A DNA stretch of 64,000 bases from Burkholderia lata. GTDB lineage: Bacteria; Pseudomonadota; Gammaproteobacteria; Burkholderiales; Burkholderiaceae. Positions 25,657 to 35,138 of this stretch are shown piece after piece (position 1 is the first letter of the stretch; each line of letters opens with the position of its first letter). The stretch spans positions 248,001 to 312,000 of the forward strand of contig NC_007510.1 of the NCBI RefSeq assembly GCF_000012945.1. Direction: 5' to 3'. The position numbers were made by a program, and so were the translations under genes. The notes beneath the pieces are model-generated. The model was not told the DNA's origin. It made no database searches and was given only the letters and a program-made list of their open reading frames with translations.

Positions 25657-26229
25657 TCAGCCGCGGCCAGCGACCCAGCGGGCGGTCGCTTCGGCAACCC
25701 GCCGGCCGAATGCCTTGCCGGTCTCGAGGTCGCCCGGCAGCGGGCCTTCGTCGGGTGTCGAATCCGCCGGCGACTGCGCAAGCAGGCCCGTCGAGCCGCC
25801 CAGGTAGTTGATGTCGTTGCGCGTGGCCGCCTTCGAGTTGGCCGGCATCAGGCTCGTGCCGACCCACACCATCCCATGCTGCATCGACAGCGTGACGAAA
25901 TATTGAATCGTCGAGAACTTGTCGCCGTTCATCGTCGCGGAGTTCGTGAAGCCCGCGGCGATCTTGTCCTTCCATTTCTGCGTGAACCACGCTTTCGATG
26001 TCGCATCGGCAAACTGCTTGAACTGCGCCGACGGGCCGCCCATGTAGGTCGGCGCGCCGAAGACGATCGCATCGGCCGCATCGAGCGTGGCCCAGCCCGC
26101 GTCGTCGACGTCGCCGACGGCGAGCAGGCGCACGGTCGCGCCGGCCTCCTGCGCGCCTGCGTGCACGGCCTCGGCCAGTTTCTGCGTGTGACCGTAGCCG
26201 CTGTGATAGACGATGACGATGTTCGACAT
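25657..26229 (-). CDS. NAD(P)H-dependent flavodoxin-fold oxidoreductase (WrbA-like)
   Basis: 190 aa. Starts MSNIVIVYHSGYGHTQKLAE, the FMN phosphate-binding loop of flavodoxin-fold quinone reductases. AIVFGAPTYMGGPSAQFKQF is the second FMN-contact loop. Related to WrbA and to NADPH-dependent FMN reductases, which perform two-electron quinone reduction. Shorter in the insertion region than E. coli WrbA, so named only by family. A single-gene unit. Confidence 0.86.
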   Translation of the reverse strand: MSNIVIVYHSGYGHTQKLAEAVHAGAQEAGATVRLLAVGDVDDAGWATLDAADAIVFGAPTYMGGPSAQFKQFADATSKAWFTQKWKDKIAAGFTNSATMNGDKFSTIQYFVTLSMQHGMVWVGTSLMPANSKAATRNDINYLGGSTGLLAQSPADSTPDEGPLPGDLETGKAFGRRVAEATARWVAGRG

Positions 26230-26468
26230 GAGGCGTTCTCCGGAAAGGAACGGGAGCGGCGTACCGCAGGCGCGCCGCGTCACGCGTCGCCGGCGGGCGG
26301 CGCGACGGATGCGCGGCGTGGCGCCGCGACCGGTGACGACGAGTCTAGCAAGCCGAAATGACGGGAAGACGCGCGGGTGCGGGGTACGGAATGTCGCGGC
26401 GGCAGGCAATCGCGGTGCGGCGCCGTGGCGGCGCACGATGCTCGGCGCCTGGCGCCTGTTACGACGCG

Positions 26469-27062
26469 CTATTGCCCGTAGTTGACCGTGAGTTGCGCGG
26501 TACCGATCGCCAGCGTGCCGATCTCGTGCTCGAACATCGGCGCGGGGCGGCCCTGCGCGACGCGCAGGTCGTCGCCCTTCAGCGCATAGACGGTGATCAC
26601 GTAGCGGTGCGGTTTGCCGGGCGGCGGGCACGGGCCGCCGTAGCCGTCGATCCCGAAGTCGTTGCGCGCCTCGCTCGCGCCGATGCGCCGCAGGAACCCG
26701 GACGCACTCGCGTCGGCGGGCAGGCTCGTGACCGTCGCCGGAATGCCCGCCACGGCCCAGTGCCACCAGCCGTGCCCCGGCGCATCGGGATCGAAGATCG
26801 TGACCGCGTAGCCGTGCGTGCCGGGCGGCGGGTTGTGCCAGGTGAGCTGCGGCGAGTGGTTGCCGCCCTTGCAGTCGCCGCGGTCGAACACGTTCGCGGC
26901 GCGGACGCGCCCGCCCGGTGTCAGGTCGTCGCTCGTCACGGTGAACGGGCCCTCCGCATGTGCGGGCAGGGCAGTGAGGGCGGCGGCGTAAAGGAGGGCG
27001 GCGAGGAACGGCGACGGGCGACCCGATGGCGCAGGCGGAGTGATCCGGCGATCCACACGCAT
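26469..27062 (-). CDS. YbhB/YbcL family Raf kinase inhibitor-like (PEBP) protein
   Basis: 197 aa. A signal peptide (hydrophobic core FLAALLYAAALTALPAHA, cleavage after AHA near residue 36) indicates periplasmic location. The PEBP core shows NHSPQLTWHNPPPGTHGYAV, the ligand-pocket DPDAPGHGWWHWAVAGIP and YGGPCPPPGKPHRYVITVYAL. Bacterial members bind small ligands; function is unclear, though YbcL modulates host responses in uropathogenic E. coli. A single-gene unit; 240 bases of promoter DNA with no obvious operator separate it from the flavodoxin gene. Confidence 0.9.
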   Translation of the reverse strand: MRVDRRITPPAPSGRPSPFLAALLYAAALTALPAHAEGPFTVTSDDLTPGGRVRAANVFDRGDCKGGNHSPQLTWHNPPPGTHGYAVTIFDPDAPGHGWWHWAVAGIPATVTSLPADASASGFLRRIGASEARNDFGIDGYGGPCPPPGKPHRYVITVYALKGDDLRVAQGRPAPMFEHEIGTLAIGTAQLTVNYGQ

Positions 27063-27246
27063 ATGGCGCTTCTCCCGTCACGTGGGCCGGACCGATGCGT
27101 CCGGCGTTGTTGGCGTGGTGCGTTGCCTGCGCAGCTGATGGCAGCGATGGATCAAGTCTAGCATTAGGGTTCGATGAGCGATGCACGCCGCGACCCGTGG
27201 TCGCGATCGTTTCCCGCGCGGATCGACGGACGCAAAATCGGCGGGC

Positions 27247-27277
27247 GAAAAAAAACCGCCCGCGATGAAGCGGGCGG
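27247..27277 (-). terminator. Intrinsic terminator of pyrE
   Basis: Minus strand: CCGCCCGC pairs with GCGGGCGG (27256-27277 region) around GATGAA, followed by eight Ts at 27248-27255. Confidence 0.87.
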
Positions 27278-27317
27278 CTTGTTCGGCCAGGACGCCGGCC
27301 AGCGGGCCGGCACGGCG

Positions 27318-28004
27318 TCAGTCCTTCGGGGACGTCGCGCCGCCGTGCGCCGCCGACCACTCGGCCGGTGCGTGCAGGAATTTCTCGACTTCGTCGAGCG
27401 TCTTGGTCTCGAAGTAGCCCGATGCCTTCGCGACGCGCAGCACGTCCCACCACGTGGCGAGCGCGTGCAGGTCGACGTCGATGTCCTTCAGGACCGACAC
27501 GCTTTCCTTGAAGATGTTGTAGTGGAACAGCACGAAGCAGTGGTTCACCGTCGCGCCCGCGGTGCGCAGCGCGTTGACGAAGTTGATCTTGCTGCGGCTG
27601 TCGGTCGTCAGGTCTTCCACCAGCAGCACGCGCGAGCCTTCTTCCAGATGGCCTTCGATCTGCGCGTTGCGGCCGAAACCCTTCGGCTTTTTGCGCACGT
27701 ACTGCATCGGCACCATCATCCGGTCCGCGATCCAGGCCGCGAACGGGATGCCGGCCGTCTCGCCGCCCGCCACCGCGTCGATCTGCTCGAAGCCGATGTC
27801 GCGCGTGATCGTCGTTTCAGCCATTTCCATCAGCGCGCGGCGCACGCGCGGATACGAAATCAGCTTGCGGCAGTCGATATAGACGGGGCTTGCCCAGCCG
27901 GACGTGAAGATGAACGGTTTTTCTGCATTGAAGTGCACTGCCTGTACTTCGAGCAGGATTTTGGCGGTCGTATCCGAGATCGACTGACGATCGTAGCCTG
28001 TCAT
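27318..28004 (-). CDS. pyrE: Orotate phosphoribosyltransferase
   Basis: 228 aa. Joins orotate and PRPP to give OMP in pyrimidine synthesis. The PRPP-binding motif [19 protein letters not shown] (about residues 125-145), the flexible catalytic loop [16 protein letters not shown] and [15 protein letters not shown] near the N-terminus are all present. Two ATGs lie six bases apart; AAGGA is six bases before the second (MTGYDRQ), so that one is chosen. Divergent from maeB across 460 bases. Confidence 0.94.
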   Translation of the reverse strand: MTGYDRQSISDTTAKILLEVQAVHFNAEKPFIFTSGWASPVYIDCRKLISYPRVRRALMEMAETTITRDIGFEQIDAVAGGETAGIPFAAWIADRMMVPMQYVRKKPKGFGRNAQIEGHLEEGSRVLLVEDLTTDSRSKINFVNALRTAGATVNHCFVLFHYNIFKESVSVLKDIDVDLHALATWWDVLRVAKASGYFETKTLDEVEKFLHAPAEWSAAHGGATSPKD

Positions 28005-28464
28005 GGGCATTCCTTGGGTGATGAGCGAAGAGCGGGCGCGGGCCCGGTGGCGCAGCAAGGGGAACCTGCCCAGGGGGCCGGGGCGCGATCGGAGGGCCAA
28101 TCGCATCGCTGCGCGCGTAGCCCGCTATTTTACCCGATTCAGGCCGGTTTTCGGCGGAATTCGCGCGGGTTCGCCCCGCGGCTCACCACCGGCGAAACAA
28201 AGGGGGCCCGACCGCTCGTGCGCTGATGCGGAGGATGCGGCGCTGCACCAACATGCGTCATTTAGGGGGTGTACACTAGGCGACCCTTAGAAATCGTTCA
28301 GTACTTTGTACTTTCCTCTTGCCACCCGCCAAGGTTCGATGGCGTGCCGACCCGGCGCGTCGCGTGCCGTCTCGCAGTCGATCACCCCCTCGATTCAAGC
28401 AGACGCGGCCGAAGGTGCTGCGTACTGAACCGTCAATATTTCGCATGTCTCTCGCAGGTCAATC
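28005..28464. other. pyrE/maeB divergent intergenic region
   Basis: 460 bases without a supported gene. It must contain both promoters. TACACT (28272-28277) is a possible -10 for maeB but without a good -35. A small palindrome AGTAC-TTT-GTACT lies at 28300-28312. A TCGCAGGTCA stretch precedes the maeB ATG instead of a strong Shine-Dalgarno. Confidence 0.4.
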
Positions 28465-30735
28465 ATGGACGAACAACTGAAGCAGGCCGCACTCGCTTAT
28501 CACCTGAACCCGAAACCCGGCAAGATTTCGGTCACCCCGACCAAGCCGCTGTCGAACCAGCTGGATCTGTCGCTCGCGTATTCGCCGGGCGTCGCCGCCG
28601 CGTGCGAAGCGATCCACGCCGATCCGCTCGACGCGCAGAAGTACACGTCGCGCGGCAACCTCGTCGGCGTCATCACGAACGGCACCGCCGTGCTCGGCCT
28701 CGGCAACATCGGCCCGCTCGCCGCGAAGCCGGTGATGGAAGGCAAGGGCTGCCTCTTCAAGAAATTCGCGGGCATCGACGTGTTCGACATCGAACTGTCG
28801 GAGTCCGACCCCGACAAGCTCGTCGAGGCGATCGCGATGCTCGAGCCGACGCTCGGCGGCATCAACCTCGAGGACATCAAGGCGCCGGAATGCTTCTACA
28901 TCGAGCAGAAGCTGCGCGAGCGCATGAAGATCCCCGTCTTCCACGATGACCAGCACGGCACCGCGATCATCGCGTCGGCCGCGATCCTGAACGGCCTGAA
29001 GGTCGTCGACAAGAAGCTGTCCGAAGTGAAGCTCGTGTGCTCGGGCGCGGGCGCAGCGGCGATCGCGTGTCTGGACCTGCTGGTGAACCTCGGCCTGACG
29101 AAGTCGAACATCCTCGTCGCCGATTCGAAGGGCGTGATCTACGAAGGTCGCGGCAACCTCGATCCGTCGAAGCAGCGCTATGCGGCGACCACCGACGCAC
29201 GCACGCTCGCCGACGCGATCGTCGGCGCGGACGTGTTCCTCGGCTGCTCGAGCGCGGGCGTGCTGAAGCAGGACATGGTCAAGACGATGGGCGACCGCCC
29301 GCTGATCCTGGCGCTCGCGAACCCGGAACCGGAAATCCGCCCGGAAGACGCGAAGGCCGTGCGCCCGGACGCGATCGTCGCGACCGGCCGTTCGGACTAC
29401 CCGAACCAGGTCAACAACGTGCTGTGCTTCCCGTTCATCTTCCGCGGCGCGCTCGACGTCGGTGCGACGACGATCACGGAAGAAATGAAGCTCGCGTGCG
29501 TGCGCGCGATTGCCGAGCTGGCACAGGAAACCGACCAGAGCGAAGAAGTCGCGAAGGCGTATGAAGGCCACTCGCTCGAGTTCGGGCCGGACTACCTGAT
29601 TCCGAAGCCGTTCGACCCGCGCCTGATCATCAAGATCGCGCCGGCCGTCGCACAGGCTGCGATGGATTCGGGCGTTGCCACCCGTCCGATCCAGGACATG
29701 GACGCATACCGCGAGCAGCTCGGCGCGACCGTCTACCGCACCGGCATGGTGATGCGCCCGGTGTTCGCCACCGCGAAGCAGAAGCAGGCCCGCATCGTGT
29801 TCGCCGAGGGCGAAGACGAGCGCGTGCTGCGTGCCGCGCAGTTCGTGCTGCAGGAAAAGATCGCGAAGCCGATCCTCGTCGGCCGTCCGTCGGTCATCGA
29901 CATGCGCCTCGCGAAGATCGGTTCGAAGCTGAAGGCCGGCACCGATTTCGAAATCGTCGATCCGGAAGACGATGCGCGCTACCACCGCTACTGGCAGGCG
30001 TATCAAGAGATCGGCGCGCGCGACGGCGTGACGCCGGAAGTCGCGAAGGCCGCGATGCGCAAGTTCAACACGCTGATCGGCGCGATGCTCGTGCACCTGG
30101 GCGACGCGGACGGCATGATCTGCGGGATGATCGACACGTTCCACAGCCACCTGAAGTTCATCGAGCAGGTGCTGGGCCGCGCGAAGGGCGCCGAGCACTT
30201 CGCGGCGATGAACCTGCTGATGCTGCCGGGCCGCAACCTGTTCGTGTGCGATACGTACGTGAACGAGCTGCCGAGCGCCGAACAGCTCGCCGACATGACG
30301 ATCCAGGCCGCGGCCGAGATCGAGCGCTTCGGCATTGCGCCGAAGGCTGCGCTGCTGTCGAACTCGAACTTCGGCAGCGCGCCGTCGGCGTCGTCGCGCC
30401 GGATGGGCGAGGCTCGCAAGCTGATCGTCGAACGTGCGCCGAACCTCGAAGTCGACGGTGAAATGCACGGCGACGCGGCGCTGTCGGAAATGATCCGCAA
30501 GCAGGCCTTCCCCGGCACGACGCTGTCGGGCGAAGCAAACCTGCTGATCATGCCGAACGTCGAAGCGGCGAACATCGCGTACAACCTGCTGAAGATGGTC
30601 GGCGGCGAAGGCGTGACGGTCGGCCCGTTCCTGCTCGGCGCGGCGAAGCCGGCCCACATCCTGACGCCGGCTGCGACCGTGCGCCGGATCATCAACATGA
30701 CGGCTGTTGCCGCCGCGAACGTGAACACGAAGTAA
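28465..30735 (+). CDS. maeB: NADP-dependent malic enzyme (MaeB, malic-PTA hybrid)
   Basis: 756 aa. Oxidatively decarboxylates malate to pyruvate with NADP. Residues about 1-430 form the malic enzyme domain: [15 protein letters not shown], the catalytic/metal segment [20 protein letters not shown] and the nucleotide-binding [17 protein letters not shown]. Residues about 430-756 are a phosphotransacetylase-like domain ([17 protein letters not shown]...[17 protein letters not shown]) that in E. coli MaeB binds acetyl-CoA and inhibits the enzyme. Full length for the hybrid class. Confidence 0.95.
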   Translation: MDEQLKQAALAYHLNPKPGKISVTPTKPLSNQLDLSLAYSPGVAAACEAIHADPLDAQKYTSRGNLVGVITNGTAVLGLGNIGPLAAKPVMEGKGCLFKKFAGIDVFDIELSESDPDKLVEAIAMLEPTLGGINLEDIKAPECFYIEQKLRERMKIPVFHDDQHGTAIIASAAILNGLKVVDKKLSEVKLVCSGAGAAAIACLDLLVNLGLTKSNILVADSKGVIYEGRGNLDPSKQRYAATTDARTLADAIVGADVFLGCSSAGVLKQDMVKTMGDRPLILALANPEPEIRPEDAKAVRPDAIVATGRSDYPNQVNNVLCFPFIFRGALDVGATTITEEMKLACVRAIAELAQETDQSEEVAKAYEGHSLEFGPDYLIPKPFDPRLIIKIAPAVAQAAMDSGVATRPIQDMDAYREQLGATVYRTGMVMRPVFATAKQKQARIVFAEGEDERVLRAAQFVLQEKIAKPILVGRPSVIDMRLAKIGSKLKAGTDFEIVDPEDDARYHRYWQAYQEIGARDGVTPEVAKAAMRKFNTLIGAMLVHLGDADGMICGMIDTFHSHLKFIEQVLGRAKGAEHFAAMNLLMLPGRNLFVCDTYVNELPSAEQLADMTIQAAAEIERFGIAPKAALLSNSNFGSAPSASSRRMGEARKLIVERAPNLEVDGEMHGDAALSEMIRKQAFPGTTLSGEANLLIMPNVEAANIAYNLLKMVGGEGVTVGPFLLGAAKPAHILTPAATVRRIINMTAVAAANVNTK

Positions 30736-30775
30736 GTCCACGCCCGCGTGTGCCGCGCTTCGGGCGCGGCGCAAT

Positions 30776-30814
30776 GAAAAACGCCACGGAACCTGCGTTC
30801 CGTGGCGTTTTTTT
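30776..30814. terminator. Bidirectional terminator between maeB and indolepyruvate oxidoreductase
   Basis: AAAACGCCACGGAA pairs with TTCCGTGGCGTTTT around CCTGCG, with Ts continuing on the plus strand and a T-run on the minus strand as well. Confidence 0.9.
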
Positions 30815-30816
30815 AT

Positions 30817-30836
30817 CGTGACGTGACGTGACGTGA
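30817..30836. repeat. Four-copy CGTGA tandem repeat
   Basis: Exactly four CGTGA units between the terminator and the end of the converging gene. A pentanucleotide microsatellite in non-coding DNA; copy number may vary between strains but no coding consequence is expected. Confidence 0.85.
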
Positions 30837-30890
30837 GCGGCGAGCCGCTCGCCGGCGGGCATCCGGACCGCGAATGCCCGCCGCGTGCCG

Positions 30891-33800
30891 TTACGCGACC
30901 TGCTGGTGCGACTGGCCGCCGGCCGGTGCGCGCCATTTCGCGAGCAGCGTGTCCCACTTCACGCGTACCGCGCGCAGGTTGTTCTCCTTCACGTGGCCGT
31001 AGCCGCGAATGCCGTCCGGTAGCGCCGCGAGCTCGAGGGCGAGCGGGCGGTTGGCCGCGTTCAGCTTGGCGAGCACCTCGCCGATCAGCGCTTCGTACTC
31101 GCCGATCAGCGCGCGCTCGGTACGACGCTCCTCGGTGCGGCCGAACGGGTCGAGCCCCGTGCCGCGCAGGAACTTCGCCTTCGCGAGCATCCGGAACGCC
31201 GACATCATCCACGGGCCGTACGCCTTCTTCACGAGATGGCCGTGGGCGTCCGTCTTCGCGAACAGCGGCGGCGCGAGGTGGAATTTCAGCTTCCAGTCGC
31301 CTTCGAACTGCGCGGTCAGACGGGCGAGGAAGGCCGGATCGGACTGCAGCCGCGCGACCTCGTATTCGTCCTTGTACGCCATCAGCTTGAACAGGTTGCG
31401 GGCGACCGCTTCGGTCAGCTGCTCCTGCATCGTGTCGCCGTCTGCCAGTGTGCGCTCGGCCGCGCGCACCTTGTCGACGAATGCCGCATAGCGCGACGCG
31501 TACGCGGCATTCTGGTACGCGGTGAGGAATTCCACGCGCTTCGCGATCAGGGCGTCGACCGCCTTCTTCGTGTGCAGTGCGATCACCGTGGCGCCTTGCG
31601 CGGGGCGTGCGTCGCCGGCCGCGGCCTGCTTCACGCTCGCCAGGTCGTAGGCGGCGCGGCGGCCCCAGTCGAATGCCGCACGGTTCTTCTCCACCGATAC
31701 CGCATTCAGCTCGATCGCGCGGACGAGCGACGCGAGCGTGAGCGGCAGCCAGCCCTTCTGCCATGCGTAGCCGAGCACGAACGGGTTCGTGTAGATCGCA
31801 TCGCCGAGCAGCGCGACCGCGAAGTGGTTCGCGTCGATGAAATCGACGGCTTCGCCCGCCGCCGCGCGGATGTCGTTTTCCGCGGACAGGCCGGGGAACG
31901 CCCAGTTCGGGTTCTTGATGAACTCGGCGGTCGGCGTCTGCGCGCTGTTGACGACCACGCGCGTCGTGTCGTGCCGCATCCGCGACGTGCACTCGTCGCC
32001 GGCCGTGACGAGCGCGTCGCAGCCGATCACGAGGTCGGCTTCGCCCATCGCGATCCGCGTCGCGTGGATGTCGGTCGGCGCGTGCGAGATCTGCACGTGG
32101 CTCATCACGGCGCCACCCTTCTGCGCGAGGCCGGTGACGTCGAGCACGGTCACGCCCTTGTTTTCCAGGTGCGCGGCCATCCCGAGCAGCGCGCCGATCG
32201 TGACGACGCCCGTGCCGCCGACGCCCGTGACGAGCACGCCGTAGGCGCGGTCGATGTCCGGCAGCGTCGGTTCAGGGATCGGCGGCAGTGCGTTGCCGTC
32301 GACCGACACGGCCTTCGGCTTTTTCAGCTGACCGCCCTCGACCGTGACGAAGCTCGGGCAGAAGCCCTTCACGCACGAGAAGTCCTTGTTGCAGCTCGAC
32401 TGGTTGATCTGGCGCTTCGTGCCGAATTCGGTTTCCAGCGGCTCGACCGACAGGCAGTTCGACTGCACCGAGCAGTCGCCGCAGCCTTCGCACACCGCGT
32501 CGTTGATCACGACGCGCTTTGCCGGGTCCGGATACGTGCCGCGTTTGCGGCGGCGGCGTTTCTCGGTCGCACAGGTCTGGTCGTAGATCAGGATCGTCGT
32601 GCCTTCGATCTCGCGCAGCTCGCGCTGCACGTCGTCGAGCTGGTCGCGGTGATGGATCGTCACGCCCGGCGCGAGCAGCGCCTTCTGGCTGTCGTACTTC
32701 TCCGGCTCGTCGGTGACGATCACGATCTTCTTCGCGCCTTCCGACGCGAGCTGGTGCGTGATCTGCGGCACCGTCAGCACACCGTCGACCGGCTGGCCGC
32801 CCGTCATCGCGACGGCGTCGTTGTAGAGGATCTTGTAGGTGATGTTCGCCTTCGACGAGATCGCCGCGCGCACGGCCAGCAGGCCCGAGTGGAAATAGGT
32901 GCCGTCGCCGAGGTTCGCGAACACGTGCTTCTCGTCCGTGAACGGCGCCTGACCGATCCACGGCACGCCTTCCCCGCCCATCTGGCTGAAGGTGCTCGTG
33001 CTGCGGTCCATCCACACGGTCATGTAGTGGCAGCCGATGCCGGCGATCGCACGCGAGCCTTCCGGCACGTTGGTCGACGTGTTGTGCGGGCAGCCCGAGC
33101 AGAACCACGGCTTGCGCTCGGTCTGCACGTGCGGCTTCGCGAGCGCCATTTCCTTCGCGTTGATCACGGCGAGCCGCGCGGCGATGCTTGCACGCACGTC
33201 GGACGGCAGCTCGAACTTCTCGAGGCGCGTCGCGATCGCCTTCGCGATGATCGCGGGCGACAGCTCATAGTGCGCGGGCAGCAGCCAGTTGCCCATCGGC
33301 ACCGACCATTCGCCGCCGGCGCCGTCCTTCTCGTCGAACTTGCCGAACACGCGTGGCCGCTGGCCGTCGGGCCAGTTGTACAGCTCTTCCTTGATCGCGT
33401 ATTCGAGGATCTGGCGCTTTTCCTCGACGACGAGGATTTCGTCGAGCCCGCGCGCGAACGCCTGCGCGCCCTGCGCTTCGAGCGGCCATACGCAGCCGAC
33501 CTTGTAGAGGCGGATGCCGATCCGCGCGCAGGTTTCGTCGTCGAGACCGAGGTCGGTCAGCGCCTGGCGCACGTCGAGGTAAGCCTTGCCGCCGGTCATG
33601 ATCCCGAAGCGTGCGTTCGGCGAATCGATCTCGATGCGGTCGAGCTTGTTCGCGCGCACATAGGCGAGCGCCGCGTACCACTTGTAGTCGAGCAGCCGTG
33701 CTTCCTGCACGAGCGGCGGGTCGGGCCAGCGGATGTTCAGGCCGCCTTCCGGCAGGATGAAGTCGGTCGGCAGCACGATCTCGGTGCGATGCGGGTCGAT

Positions 33801-34481
33801 ATCGACCGATGCCGACGATTCGACGACGTCCGTCACGCACTTGAGCGCGACCCACAGGCCCGAATAGCGGCTCATTGCCCAGCCGTGCAGGCCGAAATCG
33901 AGATATTCCTGCACGTTGGACGGGAACAGCACGGGCAGCCCGCAGGCCTTGAAGATGTGTTCGGACTGGTGCGCGAGCGTCGACGATTTCGCCGCGTGGT
34001 CGTCACCGGCGAGCACCAGTACGCCGCCGTGCTGCGACGAGCCGGCCGAGTTCGCGTGCTTGAATACGTCGCCCGTGCGGTCGACGCCCGGGCCCTTGCC
34101 GTACCACATGCCGAACACGCCGTCGTGCTTCGCGCCGGGGTACAGGTTCACTTGCTGCGAGCCCCACACGGCGGTGGCGGCGAGATCTTCGTTGAGGCCG
34201 GGCTGGAAGACGATCTGGTGGGCGGCCAGGTGCTGCTTGGCTTTCCAGAGCGACAGATCGAGGCCGCCGAGCGGCGAACCGCGATAGCCGGAGATGAAGC
34301 CGGCGGTATTGAGACCGGCGGCGCGATCGCGTTCCTGCTGGAGCATCGGCAGGCGCACGAGGGCCTGGATGCCGCTCATGTACGCGCGACCGCGTTCCAG
34401 TGTGTATTTGTCGTCAAGCGTGACGGACTTCAGCGCGGCTTCTAGGGACGCGCGTTGGCCTGCGTCTAGCGGGGCATTCAT
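30891..34481 (-). CDS. Indolepyruvate ferredoxin oxidoreductase (fused alpha-beta)
   Basis: 1196 aa. Oxidatively decarboxylates aryl-pyruvates (indole-, phenylpyruvate) to aryl-acetyl-CoA using TPP and Fe-S clusters. N-terminal part (about 1-440) has the pyrimidine/TPP domain (TAGFISGYRGSPLGGLDLSLW). The middle (about 450-650) has GCPHNTSTNVPEGSRA and TPP motif GDGTYFHSGLLAVRAAI. A ferredoxin-like segment (CEGCGDCSVQSNC, then CNKDFSCVKGFC) follows, and a C-terminal gamma domain begins VLVTGVGGTGVVTIGALLG. Fused IorA/IorB in one chain is usual in betaproteobacteria. GGAGGAGAC precedes the ATG. Its product could feed the paa pathway. Confidence 0.93.
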   Translation of the reverse strand: MNAPLDAGQRASLEAALKSVTLDDKYTLERGRAYMSGIQALVRLPMLQQERDRAAGLNTAGFISGYRGSPLGGLDLSLWKAKQHLAAHQIVFQPGLNEDLAATAVWGSQQVNLYPGAKHDGVFGMWYGKGPGVDRTGDVFKHANSAGSSQHGGVLVLAGDDHAAKSSTLAHQSEHIFKACGLPVLFPSNVQEYLDFGLHGWAMSRYSGLWVALKCVTDVVESSASVDIDPHRTEIVLPTDFILPEGGLNIRWPDPPLVQEARLLDYKWYAALAYVRANKLDRIEIDSPNARFGIMTGGKAYLDVRQALTDLGLDDETCARIGIRLYKVGCVWPLEAQGAQAFARGLDEILVVEEKRQILEYAIKEELYNWPDGQRPRVFGKFDEKDGAGGEWSVPMGNWLLPAHYELSPAIIAKAIATRLEKFELPSDVRASIAARLAVINAKEMALAKPHVQTERKPWFCSGCPHNTSTNVPEGSRAIAGIGCHYMTVWMDRSTSTFSQMGGEGVPWIGQAPFTDEKHVFANLGDGTYFHSGLLAVRAAISSKANITYKILYNDAVAMTGGQPVDGVLTVPQITHQLASEGAKKIVIVTDEPEKYDSQKALLAPGVTIHHRDQLDDVQRELREIEGTTILIYDQTCATEKRRRRKRGTYPDPAKRVVINDAVCEGCGDCSVQSNCLSVEPLETEFGTKRQINQSSCNKDFSCVKGFCPSFVTVEGGQLKKPKAVSVDGNALPPIPEPTLPDIDRAYGVLVTGVGGTGVVTIGALLGMAAHLENKGVTVLDVTGLAQKGGAVMSHVQISHAPTDIHATRIAMGEADLVIGCDALVTAGDECTSRMRHDTTRVVVNSAQTPTAEFIKNPNWAFPGLSAENDIRAAAGEAVDFIDANHFAVALLGDAIYTNPFVLGYAWQKGWLPLTLASLVRAIELNAVSVEKNRAAFDWGRRAAYDLASVKQAAAGDARPAQGATVIALHTKKAVDALIAKRVEFLTAYQNAAYASRYAAFVDKVRAAERTLADGDTMQEQLTEAVARNLFKLMAYKDEYEVARLQSDPAFLARLTAQFEGDWKLKFHLAPPLFAKTDAHGHLVKKAYGPWMMSAFRMLAKAKFLRGTGLDPFGRTEERRTERALIGEYEALIGEVLAKLNAANRPLALELAALPDGIRGYGHVKENNLRAVRVKWDTLLAKWRAPAGGQSHQQVA

Positions 34482-34811
34482 TAACAGTCTCCTCCACCCA
34501 GTTTGGGATCACCAAAACTCGACTGCTTCGGGCGTCTTGTGGACGCGTCGGCAGTGGCCGGCATATTGGCCGGTTTTAAGCGATGGTAGCACTGGGGCAA
34601 ACCCGCCGCCCATCGGTTGGAACGCGGGGGAATTGCGGCGCTGCGTCAGAAAAACAGGGCGGAACCATGCGTTACATCATGTAAAAGCATGTAAAGCTGT
34701 CCCCATCTGCGTGCAAACGCCGTTAATCTTGTCGGCCTGCCGGAGGTGCCCGGACGCGTTGGTTCGTTTCGACGCAATCGGGGAGGCGCCGGCAGTTTTA
34801 CAGGAGGTGCA
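34482..34811. other. Intergenic region with palindrome and TGTAAA repeats
   Basis: 330 bases between divergent genes. No gene; it holds the two promoters and the operator-like site described separately at 34672-34695. Confidence 0.5.
34672..34695. promoter_or_regulatory. Operator-like palindrome and direct repeat
   Basis: TTACAT-C-ATGTAA (34672-34684) is a perfect 13-bp palindrome. It overlaps two CATGTAAA direct repeats (34678-34685, 34688-34695) spaced exactly 10 bp. This resembles sites of OmpR-family response regulators. It lies about 115 bases upstream of the small secreted protein start. Confidence 0.5.
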
Positions 34812-35006
34812 ATGAACACACGTCATATCCAGAGTTTCCTGATCGTGTCCGCCGCGTTTTTCTCGATGACCGGCCCGGTGCACGCGCGAGGCGCGAGCGC
34901 ACTGGCGGCAGCCGGCGCGCAGATGCAGAAGATCGTGCCGGCCCAGGATGCCGTCGCGCAGCCGTCGGCCGAGCGCGCCGTCGAGTCGAAGGCGAACGCG
35001 CGTTGA
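34812..35006 (+). CDS. Small secreted protein, function unknown
   Basis: 64 aa. Signal peptide with hydrophobic core FLIVSAAFFSMTGPVHA, cleavage after VHA near residue 25. The mature part is only about 40 residues, Ala/Gln/Val-rich, without cysteines. AGGAGG lies five bases before the ATG and a strong terminator follows 35 bases after the stop, both supporting a real gene. No family recognised. A palindromic, repeat-bearing promoter suggests regulated expression. Confidence 0.72.
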   Translation: MNTRHIQSFLIVSAAFFSMTGPVHARGASALAAAGAQMQKIVPAQDAVAQPSAERAVESKANAR

Positions 35007-35041
35007 TCCGGTCGCGCGGCCTGCGGGCCGCGCCGGAATGC

Positions 35042-35081
35042 AAAAAGGGCGGGAATCCTCGGATTCCCGCCCTTTTTCTTT
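35042..35081. terminator. Bidirectional terminator (small protein / hppD)
   Basis: AAAAAGGGCGGGAATCC pairs with GGATTCCCGCCCTTTTT around a minimal TC centre. T-runs are present on both strands, so it ends both converging genes. Confidence 0.92.
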
Positions 35082-35138
35082 GTGCCGCCGGATCGTGCGG
35101 GCTGCCGGGTTGCCCCGGGCAGCCGCCCGCCGGAGGCG

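Noticed and set aside
30817..30836. CGTGA repeats as a CRISPR-like or phase-variable element
   Set aside because: Only four 5-bp units, no spacers, and no nearby start codon whose frame or promoter spacing they could switch.
28459..31992. Minus-strand open frame spanning maeB and the end of the oxidoreductase gene
   Set aside because: It crosses a bidirectional terminator and lies antisense to malic enzyme; no recognisable domain.
31236..34445. Long plus-strand open frame opposite the indolepyruvate oxidoreductase
   Set aside because: Antisense shadow; low-complexity Arg/Val/Asp translation, no ribosome-binding site, and the minus-strand enzyme is unmistakable.
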